This document shows, one piece after another, positions 45,837 through 58,499 of a DNA stretch of 64,000 bases. The notes under the pieces are model-generated. The model searched no databases. It was not told where the DNA came from and was given only the letters and a program-made list of their open reading frames with translations. A program made the translations under genes and the position numbers. The stretch lies in contig NC_064767.1 of assembly GCF_011397635.1 (NCBI RefSeq), positions 19,890,537 through 19,954,536 on the forward strand, given 5' to 3'. Position 1 is the first letter of the stretch; each line of letters opens with the position of its first letter. This stretch comes from Epinephelus fuscoguttatus. Its lineage: Eukaryota > Chordata > Actinopteri > Perciformes > Serranidae.

Positions 45837-47363
45837 CTAGTGTTCAAGGTCAGGTTGTGCTGTCTTTCCACCCTCCTGTGCTTGACCAAAGCACCAGCCT
45901 TCAGAGCTGACCCTGGAACAGTTGTCCACTGTTCTGAATATGAGAATGAGGAGCAAATGTAAAATGAACTTTGTATTTTACATATCAACAATCCACAGAA
46001 AGTAGTTGACAAATACATCATCATATATTGTAAACTATTTATTAAATGTTTATATAAATGCTAAATAGGCTGCGTTAAAGTAAAGTGTTACCTTCATCTT
46101 TAAATGTTTTTTTTTTTTCCCAAAGCACACAGTCTTCAAATATTAATGGGGATTTTTTTTTTTTTTAATGAACTACTACCATCCTCTACCATACATCGAA
46201 TGTGTTGCCTAGCAACTGTTATGTCCAGTTGCTGTTAGAAAGTCGCTCACACTCTCCTTTACGCACAGTGTTTAGCGCGCATTTTGTATATTATGATTAA
46301 GGCAGACATAAATCTTCTTACCAAGTATCATTTTGGAGCTCTCTGGCCCTTGCACAGGTTTTGCCGCCAGCCAGGTGGACAGCACCTCTTCCGGCAGCGT
46401 CAGCAGACTGTTGCTGGACAGATCCAGGTAGGTGAGGTTCTTGATGTAAGAGGTGGCCTCCGCTGGCAGCGAGGTGAGCTGGTTGTTGTGCAAATCGAGA
46501 AGTCTGAGACTGGGCATATCCATGAGACATTCCCAGGGAAAGGCGGTGAGGGCATTCCCGTCCAGACGAAGCTCTTCCAGGTTGAGCAGTCCCCGGAAAC
46601 TGTCCGGACTCAAGGCGGACAGCGTGTTGAAAGACATCCACAGGAATTCCAGACTGGAGAGGTAGTTGAAGGCTTCGCTTGGTATCTGCTGGATGGCAGT
46701 CTTCTCAATCCGCAGCTTGGACGTGTCAACAGGAAACCCGACAGGCACGAGGGATATCTCGGGATCGTTGCAAATCACGCTTCTGAAAGGGAGACATCAT
46801 ACTTGTGTTCACCTCTAAATCACACATTTAAGGACATTTTTACAATGTAACATAAAACTAAAATAATAATAAATTACAAATTAAAATTAAGTAAGGTTAT
46901 GGGCTTTAGATGATATATGTGGTAAGTTCACAAGAAGCAAACATTCTGTGGTGAATCATTCTGAAAGAATTAGAGATTTCCCAATCCATCCAAACTCGCA
47001 TAAAACGCATAGATGGGGAGGTTGAAAGTGCCTTTGAGAGATAATCCTGCATTAAATAAAATTGGACCGACATGCACTCCCTGAATTATCTTTTGTACAC
47101 GTGTTCACCTCTATGCAAACAGCTGTCCTCATATGAGGACGAGACCTGTGTGTCTAAAAAAGATGTGTCTGTGCGTAAAACCCAGAGCACATTATAGTGA
47201 CTTTTTGGCATAAAATAATTTTCTTTGGACATCCTCCTTACCTGGCCTTTGATCCATCACTCAGGTTGTGGTAAAAACAGCTGCACTGCGACGGGCAGGA
47301 GCTCACTGGGGAGAGGAGCTCACCTGTGGCCACGTAGAGCCCCAGGAGCAGGACGAGGAACAT
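43962..47363 (-). CDS. lrit1: Leucine-rich repeat, Ig-like and transmembrane domain protein 1 (PAL-type)
   Basis: Photoreceptor membrane protein; LRIT1 acts at cone synapses and affects mGluR6 signalling and adaptation. Exons are 47363-47242 (ATG at 47363), 46782-46322, 45625-45320 and 45028-43962, with phases 2, 1 and 1: 1956 nt, 651 aa (human 623). Signal peptide ~1-22. N-terminal cysteine cap CPSQCSC and C45. Leucine-rich repeats ~62-180 (LWMSFNTL, LRLDGNAL, LDLHNNQL, LDLSSNSL). C-terminal cap DNPWVCDCRLYDL. Ig domain C273, W285 (SWRKADGR) and DSGKYIC326. A low-complexity Pro-rich linker ~380-450 follows. FN3 ~455-540 (VRSVKVVGDT, KNTTAFSVLYAVFG, KEQCVIFST); transmembrane helix ~552-575. 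The tail ends RLLSARSSLDSE...NEYFC, the same C-terminus as human LRIT1. The end matching human exactly makes orthology secure; the a/b duplicate status cannot be told. Confidence 0.94.
45795..45838. repeat. (GAT)n/(GGT)n microsatellite in lrit1 intron 2
   Basis: About eight GAT units flanked by GGT units. Confidence 0.85.
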
Positions 47364-47546
47364 TTTGGCCCACTTTTACGCATACGCAGCTTTGCCTACA
47401 TGCGCCCAGTTTGCGCCCACTGAAGTCAAACAGACTTGCCTTTTCCTTTCATTTACAGGAATATCATCCGCATGGCTTTGTCCCACCGCTTCGCTGTCCC
47501 ATAGTGATCCGACTGCTATGAGTCCCGAGATAAAAAGGATAGACAA

Positions 47547-47552
47547 GGATTA
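47547..47552 (-). promoter_or_regulatory. CRX/OTX-type TAATCC motif upstream of lrit1
   Basis: GGATTA on plus (TAATCC in lrit1 sense orientation is its complement), 184 bp upstream of the lrit1 start codon. Inference from motif and position only. Confidence 0.3.
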
Positions 47553-48139
47553 GCGAAAGGACTGGCGTTCTTTTCATTTGGATGCGTATTGCATCCCGGA
47601 ATCCGATAGGCTGCGCAGAGACGTCCCTATTTATTATCACAGAAAAACACTTCCGAAATGGTCATAATCCACTGTGATGTTTGGATTTTTTCTTTGCCTC
47701 AAATGTAGCTTGTTCATTTGAGCCCTGCCGTGACTGTTAATCTGTAAGTGGACAGCACTATGTTTTACCACAAGGTGGCCCCTATATCATAGCCTGTGGC
47801 TCCCAACATGGGGCCTTTGCACTCAGCAGATGTTCAAATAACATTTTCTTAATCTGCCGTTTTTTTTATTTGGAAACTTTTAATGTTTTTATCACAAGAC
47901 AACTAATATGCCCACAGTTAGAAAGCAGTTACAGAGACTTTGACTGAAACTAAACAGCAATATTCAAACATTTTTTATCATGCAGAATAAGAGAAAATAA
48001 AACTACTGTGCTGTTGGGGCCTGGAACATTTCACCACAAAGTCTTTCGTCACAGACATGCATGGCTTCTTAGAGAGTGGGCCCCTGGGCATAGATATGCA
48101 ACAGGCCCCACCACCTCTTTGACAAAGAACCAGGACACA

Positions 48140-48360
48140 CAGACTTTGTTTTGGGTTTGCCTCTGTTTTTGTTGTTGTTTTGTATGTCTTTGTCATCATG
48201 CACTTTCTTGTGGTTTTATGTCTCTGTGGTTATTTTGTGTGCCCTTGTAGAAGTTTTGTATCTCTTTGTAGTAATTTGTGTCTCTTGCACTTACTTTGCA
48301 TCTCTTTGTGGACTTTTGTGTGCCTCTTTGTGGTCATTTTCAGTCTCTTCCTTGTTGGTA
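48140..48360. repeat. Minisatellite of ~18-24 bp units
   Basis: Imperfect repeats of a TTTGTGTCTCTTTGTGGTCA-like unit, about nine copies. The array is bracketed by 'cccctgggcatagatatgca' on the left and 'tttggacccctgggcctgtg' on the right, a combination typical of a dispersed fish repeat. Confidence 0.65.
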
Positions 48361-48486
48361 CATATTAATGTAAGTGACATCTTGCAGGTAGAGGCCTGGG
48401 GGGACTGTAACACTTTGGACCCCTGGGCCTGTGTCCAGTAGGCTCTTTTAGTAATCCATGAGCACCAAAAACACATATCCTTGAAA

Positions 48487-48517
<31 letters not shown>

Positions 48518-51173
48518 GGCACTTCCAACCCCTGTCATCCTATTTCTGTACCTGCACATGAATTATGCAGGTAAACTATTCATGTGCAAGAAACAACATA
48601 TTATTTCCTGAACCAACACAATTTGTCAGAGTAAAGAAAAAGTCTACAATAGTAAGGCATGCATGTTAATCATTATGAATGAAAGAGACTTACGGTGGCC
48701 TTTATTTCAACTTAGTAACCCATTCAGAGTTTCACGCTACAGGAAAATACCTCAAATTGTAAAGCTTTTGTTTTGCAATGTTGGTAAATACTACATGAGT
48801 AATTTGGCATCGGTTCCTCGTATTTCATCACGTTGTAAGGTCAGTGTAACACTTGGCTGGCACTACAGAGTGTGCCGACCCTGGCGATGGCGAAACACAG
48901 GCATTTGATGTGTGTGAACAACTTGGCAGCAAGAAGCCACTTTACATCTGACCCACATTTGACCACAGAGCCAGGTCAGAGGTTTCAGTACACAACTACG
49001 AATTTGATAGAGATTATTAAATCTTATAAACTGATAATATCAGACTGACAGAGACAATAAAGTTCCTGACTTGTGTACTACATGTTGATATATTAAAGCC
49101 TTCCTTCTCCCATCATTAGTATGTCTTTATTTTAGATTTATTACACTATACGACTGTTTTCATTAAAATCCCTTTGAGTCAAGTCACTCAGTATGAATGG
49201 TTTTACAACCGTGCAGGTCTGTGCTGAGGCTCCAAACGTGTTGAGCAATCATGTTCACTTATGTTGAAAAACTTAAACATTCCATATCGCACTGCAAGTA
49301 GTTAATCTCATTTACCCAAGCAAATAAAGCTGCCCTTTTACATTGTGTGAACCAAAAGACTGGACTTTATCTGAGGTGCTATGTCATTCTTACTGTGCAA
49401 AAAAAAAAAAACTCTTATAAAGACAGATTTACTGGAGTCACATTAGAAAAGTGTTTACTAATCACACAATAACATTACTGGGCTAAAAATAAAGCAGGAG
49501 TTGTCAAAATAAACTTTGGTTTGCTTCAGTGCACAGCCACTTTCAAACATTTAAATACTGTTGTATATATTTAACTTGTGTCAGCATTTCTTTACATGGT
49601 TCCTACTTAATATGGAATAGTATGACTTTGTGAAAGACTCTGTTTTTAGTGTGACCAATTTTGAGATGGAAAATTAGGACTGACAGAAGAAGGAATAAGC
49701 ATGCAAAATGTGACAAACCCACACTTAAACTCATGTTGGGTTCAACCCAGGGCACAGGGATTTATCAGTTTTCAGTGGGAGCAATTCGATTTTAGCAGGA
49801 TGTAAAGTGTCCTAAAGTTAAAAATGTATATATATAGATATATATTGGATCTTGACCATTTGTACATCCATATGATAAAGATCTTTTCTCATATTTTAAC
49901 CTATATTTTCTAAGATCTTTTGATCTTATAATCCTGAGACTGAGAAAACTTGAGCCACACAATGTCAGGGCTTGTGTCCCCTCTATCCCTGTGGCACGAA
50001 AAGCTGCAAATGATGTTGCAACTGAAACATGAGGGATCCACTGAAGCCTGGGGATGATGGTTGGATTTCATTTACATGCTTGTTGATCAGCTAAAGCCAA
50101 ATCGGAACACAGGCTTTTATTGTGTGCCACATTCAAGCCCTTATCACACAGGGAACTCCAGACTGAATCAAGCCTTTGTTGACACATGTTTTGTCTGCAG
50201 TGCAAAAGTGCAATTTTATATTGTCCTTGATGGCAGATGCCATATTGGGTTAATCTTTTTAGGTCAGTGTGTCTAGCAAAAGTTTTATTCCTTACAAAAA
50301 ACATTCACAAACAACCGCTGACGCTGATGTTTCACATCCACTAGTAAAAACACAGTCCTGCCATATGGGACAAAGGATTAATAAAGATACAGATCAACAG
50401 TGCTCACATGGATTCTCTGTAGTCTCACAATAATCACTTTGTGTCATCAATCAGTGAATGGGCAGGGTTACTATAATGAATTGAAATACATCACGTGTAT
50501 TTTATTTAAATATAAACTGTGCGTAAACTGGAAGGCACTAATGTGCGCAAAATCTGCAAGTCCTAAAACCTTTCTGTTACATACAAATAAGACACCGCAT
50601 GTTATGTATATTTTTAACGCTGTAGTCTCTGGATTTGATTTATTAAATCAAACTAGCTTCTGGCAAGAACATGAAAGTCTGATCATTACGGGGTTATTAT
50701 GTTGTTGTAAGTGGAGAAATGTGGTTGGAGGGCTTTGCGAGTGTAGATCTGATTGGCAGGAGGCTGGAGCTCTGCAGACACCTGTTGTGTCTCCTTAAAG
50801 CGACGGCGGAGCTGTGGGCTGCATCAATCGCGTCGCCTCGTCCTTTGACATCAGCAGCGGCTGCTGCATCCTCACCGGGACGCGGAGACACAAAGGCTTG
50901 TTGTGTAACTAATTGAGGGCTTTACTGGTCGCGGTGGGCAAATACGCATTAAGGGTTGCGGTTTGTGTGGTTATGTTCATTAAGACATTCCTGCACGGAT
51001 TGGGGCGACAGAGAGTGGAGAGCTTTACATAATAAAGTGCATGCTTTTCACGTGAAATGCCCCTTTAAAAGCGGGCTCCCTTCAGCCACATTGAGGCACA
51101 TCGTAAACGAGCGGACTGGGAGGAGTGAAAAGTCTGTGACAGCTGCACTTTGTTGTGTCAATTCGGCGTCAGT

Positions 51174-54100
51174 ATGGTCTCGTCTTATCCTTTACCGGAG
51201 GGCTTCTCCGACTTTGATGTGTTCTCCCTGGGATCGTGTCTGCTGGTGGAGGGTGAGTGGTTTCTTTTTTTTTGTTTTGTGTTGGAATTCAGCCAAAACA
51301 CTACGAGGCTACGAGGGCATGACAGGACCTGACGCAGCCCGGTCACTGGCAGTATAATGATGTGGGAGGCAGGGTCTGTTGCTTTCTCTTTAAACTCATG
51401 AATTAACCTTCACATATAGTATGTAAACAAAGGCATGGTGCATGCTTATGAAATGCCACGGTGCTGCATGTGGCGCAATATGCATCGCCGTGCGCACTGA
51501 TTTCCATTCATCGCCGCGCGTTTCCAATTTCATGATTGTTTATTTCTGTTCCATCCAAAGGTCTGCTGGGCTTCTTTCTAAATGCGGTGACAGTCATTGC
51601 TTTCCTCAAAGTGAGAGAGCTGAGGACCCCCAGCAATTTCCTAGTGTTCAGCTTAGCGTTGGCTGATATGGGCATCTCAATGAACGCCACCATCGCCGCT
51701 TTCTCCAGCTTCTTGAGGTGAGTGATGTAACCACTCCTTCCTTTCATAATGAATAGCGAGGTCTGGCGAAATGTAGTCACATGAAATACAATGAGCGAGT
51801 AATACCTGGCTACCATCATCATCATCAATCATATATACATGGCGCTGTATAATCAATACAAGGAGGAATAATCAGGGCTGTAGGTTGGAGGAGGGGGCGG
51901 TCAATGCTCTGTTAAAGCCAATAGTCATTATATGCAGGGGGGATTTTCAAGCTGTAATCACGAGATGAGAGATGCTGCTCCCAGTGTTCAGGAGTCAAGG
52001 GATTATATGTACTATTATTATTAGTTATGTAGTTTTAAATATAAACTCATGGCCTGAAATAGGTGAATTGATTGATTGCTTGAATTAATCAGTGTTTCCA
52101 TCTGTTTGGTTGAGAAGCATTTTAGCATTTTTTCCTGCTATAGTGGGCTTAACTTTCATTAATTGTCCACCTTCTGTCTCCAGGTACTGGCCTTATGGCT
52201 CTGAGGGATGCCAGACTCACGGTTTCCAGGGTTTCGTGACAGCTCTTGCCAGCATCCACTTCATAGCCGCCATCGCCTGGGACAGATACCACCAGTACTG
52301 CACTAGTAAGATGAAACCTTGTTCTGTCCCTGTGGACAAAACACAGTTACAACAAAAAAACCATTTTATTTTCCCTCACCAACAGAGCAAAGGCTCCTTT
52401 TCTTACTCTCTATGTTTCAAACACACACATGACATCCAAGCATACACTGAGCAGGTTTTTGTTCTTGGTTTCCAGCTGATTTTAAGATCTCCTGCTCTTC
52501 TGAAGAGGCCAGCTGGTCAAAGAGTGGGCTGTTGTATTTAATTTGCCACAGACTCCCGTGATGCCAAGGCAAAATAATAAACAAATACCCTGTGACGATA
52601 GCAAACAAAGAAGGTGCTCTAAGCAGATGAGCAGATGGTGTTAAAACCATGACCTGGGAGGCTTCAGTGCTGAGTAGGAAACGTTTTTTTAATAGTGAGG
52701 AATAAAATCAGCCCCTGGGCTATTATTAGCCCTCATTAATAACAGGATGCAGGGGAAGAGGAGGTGACTCACACCTGACTTGCAGTTCACACCGTTTTCT
52801 GTGCTTATTAGACAGCTAGTTACTTTGGTGTTAACACATTGAAACAAAGTGTTTCTTCAGTAACGTGACCTTTGTTGGAGGTGTGTGAAATCGTAATGAT
52901 GAATGTTTCAAACTTGCTCTTATCAGGGACAAAGCTGCAGTGGAGCAGCGCCATCACTCTGTCTGTATTTATCTGGCTCTTCACCGCCTTCTGGTCTGCC
53001 ATGCCCCTCATCGGCTGGGGAGAGTACGACTACGAGCCCCTCAGGACCTGCTGCACTCTGGACTACAGCAAGGGAGACAGGTATTGTTACACACACATGC
53101 ACAAACACACTTTGAAATACAGTCAAGATAAATGTAGATTGCATTCCTCACCCTCACTGTGAGTATTGATTTTGCCGCCCTTTGTGCATTTTTCTCTCCA
53201 CAGAAACTACGTGTCCTACTTGATCCCCATGTCTATCTTCAACATGGCCATCCAGATGTTTGTTGTCATGTCCTCCTATCAGTCCATTGCACAGAAATTC
53301 AAGAAGACTGGAAACCCCAGGGTAAGTTTGAAAAACAAAATAAAGCCAACAACATAGGGTCAGAAGTGTAAAGTGATACACACAGATTTGAGTTCAAGTT
53401 GGCGCAGTCATTTGATTTTTTTTCATACCAGCACAGAGACAAACTGGCTCTGTTGTGCGTCAGTTGCTCATAACCCAAATTCAATCACATGCTTGATGCA
53501 GAGGAATTTAGAGATGACTGAAATCCAAGACACAGACTGGTGAGTAACAGAGCAGTTAACTAATGCACAAATCCTTACAAATATGCAACCCATACAAAGA
53601 TTCATCCTGCTTTGAAGTCACTCATTGGCAGGAATATTACTAAGTGCCTTTACTTAGGTGCTGGACTTAAATACACATTTGATCTACTTGTACTTTATAT
53701 AGTATTTTCTGTTCGTGCCACTTAATGCTTCTACTCCACTACCATTCAGTGGGAAATATTGTACTTTTCACTTTACTATATTTAACCAACAGCTTTAGTT
53801 AATTTACAAAGTAAGATTTTTGCATACAAAACATATATAGAGCTTATAAAATATGATGTTTCTTATAAATCAAACTGCTCAACAGTGTACAGAAGTACAA
53901 CTGAAACAATAACAGAAAATTAATTGGTAACTGTTGTGATCATTTAAGTCATTTTTCATGCACAAACATTTCATGGTTCCGGCTGTACAAATGAAAGGAT
54001 TTGCTGCTTTTCCTTTTAATAATTTTAATTTATTTTAAATAATTTGGAATTTTGTGCTATTTGTTGGACAAAACAAACACTGTAGAGGAGAGGCTTTGGT

Positions 54101-56923
54101 CTCTCTGTTGCTGTGAGGGCACTTTTTTCAGAATTTTTATGAATGAAAAAATCAGTCAGTTAATGGGGAAAATAATTAGCAGATCAGTCCATAATGAAAA
54201 TAATCATTAGTTGCAGACCTATACAAAGTAGTTAAACAAGTAGCCACACTTAAACATACTGCAATAGTAGAACCCTGCTTTTAAATAAATGCATGAAAAT
54301 AATGATATTTAATAGTATAACAGACACAAGGGGATTTTTTTTTCTGCATTGGGTACTTTCACTTTGAATACTTTTACACTTACTCAAGTAACATTATCAA
54401 AGCAGGACCTGTTTTTACAGTGTAGTATCAGCACTCACACTTCAGTAAAGAATCTGAATACTTCCTCTGCCGCTGCCCACTGAAAGAAATCAGAGGAACT
54501 CTCCCCATGATGACATCTATTGAATCTCTTTCTAGTGTAAACACAACTTCCTCACGTGGTCCTCATTCAGAGTGACAAACAGACAGTGAATGTGGAGCAC
54601 GTGGGCCTTGACATATATAGGTCATTGCTTGAGGGGGAAGACTGAGTGCTTCAGTCCGGAATCCGGACAGTAGCTGGTGTGTGCTGAAAACAACAATGTA
54701 TCTGTGAATGGCGAGTTCAATAATGGGGTTCCTCAGGGGCTAAATCAGTTTGCCTCACTTTATGTTGCGTAAGCCCATTATTAACAGTCATCTGAGCTGA
54801 CCCAGAGACACTTTCATTACACACAAAGGCTGCAGAATGGAGACACCAAAGCTTGCCACCAGGGCAAAGCAATTATGTAATGTAATGTATAGTCACACGC
54901 TGCTCAATATGTGAAGCACATGAGTGTGTTTTCAGCACAAACTCCTGCTGTGCAGCCAAACTTTGTTGAGAGTTTGAATTTTTTACTTTGTCTTAACATC
55001 ATATAGCTTCAATGCAGAGTTGAAACAAGCTAAAACAGAATATATAATATGGTCAGACAGTGTGGGATAAAAGGATTTTTCTAACCTCAAAGCTACTTAA
55101 GAGGCGAACCTGCATTTTAAGTGGTCAAATGCCTACTTTGACCACTGGATTACGGCAAACTGCCCTTTTACTCACTAGCTGTTTTCTAGCTGAGCATGAG
55201 TGATCTTAACACGGACACTCCCAGACATTATCCCAGGCGTGTGACTGGACCACATGACAAAAGGCGTTTTTGTTTCTTTCACTGTTCATGGTTGATCAGT
55301 AATTAATCATGTATGTATATTCCTCCTGCTCTGCCTCTCTCTGTGCTTTACCCTCTGTAGTTCAACCCCAACACTCCTCTTAAAACTATGCTGCTCTGCT
55401 GGGGCCCCTATGGTGTCCTGGCTTTCTACGCCGCTGTGGAGAACGCCAACCTGGTCTCACCAAAGCTCAGGATGGTAAGGACAGTCAGCACCTACATGCA
55501 CACAAAAACCTTCCACTAGAATTCAAATATATTAATCTGAATATTTTAAAATGCAGATCATATAATCTGCACCCTGTTGCACTTTGGACATACATACATG
55601 TATAGTAAAATATTGTAAAAGTCCCCATGTGTAGAATGTGAGGATTTTTGATGTGAATTTTGATGGGATAATGAAGATTCTACATATCTTGGGGGCGGCA
55701 GATTTACCAATCTGAAAATCATCAGTCCACATGTCAAAGTATCCTTGAGCAAGATACTGAACCCCAAATTTTTCCCATTGGCTATATTGTATGGCAGCAT
55801 TGGTCACCAGTGTGTGAATGTGTGTGTGTGAATGGGTGATTGTGACTAGTAGTGTGAAAAGCACTTTGAGTGGTGGGAAGACCAGAAAGGCACTAAGTGC
55901 AAGTCCATTTGCCATTTAATCCTTTAAAACCTGAGCAAATTGGTTTGTGTTCTTTCAAAAACATTGGAAGAAGGCAATGAGCAATGAAAGAGGAAAATAC
56001 CCCAAAAAATGCAAAAAAAAAAAAAATAGTGAAAAGAAAAAACAATTCAAAACAAGATAATTAATAAAAAAGAAAAAAAAGGAAAAACAATTATTTATTT
56101 ATTCATTATTTAAATATTAATTTCAAATATGTTGAACATTTCTTACCAGGTTCCTTGTTGTCTTTTTTCCCCATGTATTTGAAAGAAATTGCACCAGTTT
56201 GCTCAGGGTTCAAAGGTTTAAATGCTTGCGAAAGGCATCTGAAAGCACCACAAAAATTGATTTCACTCCAGGTTTCAAAGGGTTCAAAGGAAAACCACCT
56301 AAAGTAGGAATTCCAGTATGTTATACTTATGGGCATGTGTTACTCTTTTCCAAAGCGAGAAACCAGAGAAGTAAATCAACTGGTATAAAGTCTGGAGCTG
56401 CTCCATAGATAATGAATGGGAAACAGATTTTGTGGAACCACAGAATATTTGTTTTATTATTATTATTAGTGTTTGTCTCAGATCTGAAACTGAACATGTA
56501 TCCATATACTCAGAACATTCCTCTGGGTGCTCTCAGAACATATTTCCCTATTCAGTGTCTACAGAGCAGCTCCACACTTTATACTCAATGACCATGAATT
56601 TTAATTTAGGCACTCTAGTGTGAATTTTGAAAATAGGCGTAGTTCCCCTTTAATTAATCAGCTTAACAAGCAGTTCTGCTTGATAGCTGTATTTTAGTGC
56701 ATTTTCGTGATAATCTGCAACACTCCTTGAGGTCTTTAAAGCACTAACAACCTTGTCATGCTTGCACCTGTCTCTGCAGATGGCACCTATCCTGGCTAAA
56801 ACCTCTCCCACCTTCAATGTCTTCCTGTACGCTTTGGGAAATGAGAACTACAGAGGAGGCATCTGGCAGTTCCTCACCGGGGAAAAGATTGATGTGCCTC
56901 AAATTGAGAACAAGTCCAAATAA
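51174..56923 (+). CDS. rgr: Retinal G protein-coupled receptor (RGR opsin)
   Basis: Opsin of RPE and Müller glia that binds all-trans-retinal and supports chromophore regeneration. Exons are 51174-51252, 51561-51717, 52184-52305, 52927-53080, 53204-53321, 55361-55474 and 56780-56923; phases 1, 2, 1, 2, 0, 0; total 888 nt, 295 aa (human 291-295). Seven hydrophobic segments. The retinal Schiff-base lysine is K255 in ILAKTSPTFN, the same number as in mammalian RGR. Disulfide C88 to C162 (or C161); H91 is present; the helix-3 motif is DRY (112-114), where mammalian RGR has GRY. Helix 7 motif NVFLYALGNENY, tail ending IENKSK. Exon 6 ends and exon 7 starts with ATG codons, giving an RMMAPIL junction. 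N-terminus PLPEGFSDFDVFSLGSCLLV matches fish rgra as I remember it, so the a paralogue is likely. Introns 5 and 6 hold repeats. Confidence 0.94.
53640..54480. mobile_element. hAT-type non-autonomous repeat in rgr intron 5
   Basis: Contains the usual teleost phrases 'cttctactccactaccattc', 'agtgggaaatattgtacttttcac' and, at the right, 'acacttactcaagtaac' with 'ttcagtaaagaatctgaatacttcctctgccgctg' in outline: the reversed hAT end. The left end is not clear, so start and end are approximate. Confidence 0.5.
55690..55920 (+). mobile_element. Fish SINE/RTE-type 3' tail in rgr intron 6
   Basis: Contains 'tgagcaagatactgaacccc', 'gtgtgtgaatgggtgattgtgactagtag', and 'aaaagcactttgagtggt...gcactaagtgcaagtccattt', in that order. 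This module is common in teleost introns and UTRs. The 5' head was not recognised. Confidence 0.6.
56320..56660. mobile_element. MITE right end in rgr intron 6
   Basis: The segment ends 'attttgaaaataggcgtagt' 'tcccctttaa', a known type of fish MITE terminus with a TTAA edge. The left end was not identified; the start is approximate. Confidence 0.4.
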
Positions 56924-57140
56924 ACTAAGCATGCAATAATTACACACACTTACTGTCCTGGTGGTTTCTCACAGGTACCTCAATGTTTCTGTCTGTGGGT
57001 GTACGTGCATGTGGTGATAGCCATTGTCCCTTGTTAACATCTGTCCCGGATTTGTTGTTCTTTGTGTCTGCAACTGTGTTTCACAAAAGATTTGTCACAC
57101 AACACAAGAATGAACTGGAATATCATAAAAGGTGAACAAA

Positions 57141-57146
57141 ATTAAA
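57141..57146 (+). terminator. rgr: Poly(A) signal candidate for rgr
   Basis: ATTAAA 218 nt past the rgr stop codon. No AATAAA was seen closer, so this common variant is the best candidate. Confidence 0.35.
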
Positions 57147-57915
57147 CATGTCAAAACAATTCGTCTTGGGAGGGACTACAAAGTGCAGCAGCGTTTCATT
57201 ATATCATGCAGTAAATGCAACACAAACACACTGGACTTTGCTATTTGTGTAACAAAGAGATTTCTCTGGTTTTCTCAGGTCAATGTGAAATTTAATGTCA
57301 TTTTTTAATGAGAATTTTTTTAAAAATTCATCTTAAATACTTCATGTGACCAAACGTCATCGGTGATGTAGATAAATTATTTTTGTTACAACGTAAAATA
57401 CGAACAGTCTCTCAGTGAAAGTTATGTAAAGGCCAAATCACAGATGCTGTAGATATTAGCTAACAGAGGATTCACGTCACAGATTTACGTTTCACCTCTG
57501 TGGGCCTGGGGACAGCCAGGAAAGCATCCTCCCTTGTATATCGCGCCTGCAAATGAAATGGGAATGTGTTTGCATGCAACTCTCATCATGCTCTTTACAG
57601 TTGTGAGTGACCTCTGTATCCAGAGTAGAACTGCGCTAATCCTCTAAACAAGAGGACCATTCTTCAATATACAGCCCCCACGACAAGTTAGAGATTAGTC
57701 GTGGCTGTAGATTAACTGGGCGTGTTTCTTGCCTGCTGATTTGCATATAAAGTAAAGATAGAAGCCTGTGTGACATTTAAACAGCACCACAATGAGAAAA
57801 GTATCAATTTATTGCAGTTTATTTCAATTTACTTAACAATGAATAATGAGAAATTAGCTATGGCTGCTTCTAAATGTTATTGAAATCCCTTCCATGACTG
57901 AGACTTAGACATTTT

Positions 57916-58362
57916 TTAAAGGAGCTGTATGCGACATTCAGAGCATCAATATAGCGGCAAACTACTATAGTAATGGCCTCTTGACCAGACAATGAAGTCA
58001 TGCTACCTGTGTGTGTGGTCCGATCTAGATTGCTAGATCCAGTTTCTCTGTTCTTTATTGTGGTAGCCATCCCAGCCACAAGTGCATGGAAGTCCCTGTA
58101 TGTGTGTCCCAGTGACTGGCTAACTGTCACCACTCTGCACTGCTCTCATACTGCAGTTAACGCTGATATCAGGACAGCATCGTTGCAGAAGCAGAGTGTC
58201 CACTCTAAGGACTGTTGCTGTTGTTAGCACTGCTTATAGAGCTAGCACTGTTAGCTGCTAGCTTCCAGCTCAGCCACCGTCATGTTGAAAACCTTATGCA
58301 GACTTTCACGCCCCAGACTCTGAATCATAGATATGCTTTGAATGTCACACACAGCTCCTTAA
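57916..58362. mobile_element. TTAA-flanked MITE (piggyBac-like)
   Basis: Left TTAA|AGGAGCTGTATGCGACATTC and right GAATGTCACACACAGCTCC|TTAA are near-perfect inverted ends of ~20 bp around a ~440-bp body. TTAA on both sides fits a piggyBac-type target. No ORF of note. Confidence 0.7.
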
Positions 58363-58499
58363 ATTCATTAAACTTTCACATATCATAATAATAAAAAATA
58401 CAAAGACTGTGTTTTTTCCCCCACATATGATTCTGTTTTTTTTACAAACCTTAAAAACAACAAGACTTATAAATGATACACAATAACATACTGGTTATC

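Larger units (their letters stand above)
47364..51173. other. Divergent intergenic region between lrit1 and rgr
   Basis: About 3.8 kb shared upstream region of two divergent retinal genes. No extra exon was found. It holds a minisatellite (48140-48360), a long T run (48488-48510) and AT-rich sequence to about 50500. The last 700 bp before rgr are richer in G+C, with ATTGG boxes near 50750 and a GGATTG (CRX-like variant) near 50998. It is the likely location of both promoters. Confidence 0.45.

Noticed and set aside
46284-46850. 188-codon plus-strand ORF
   Set aside because: Antisense of lrit1 exon 2 (leucine-rich repeats).
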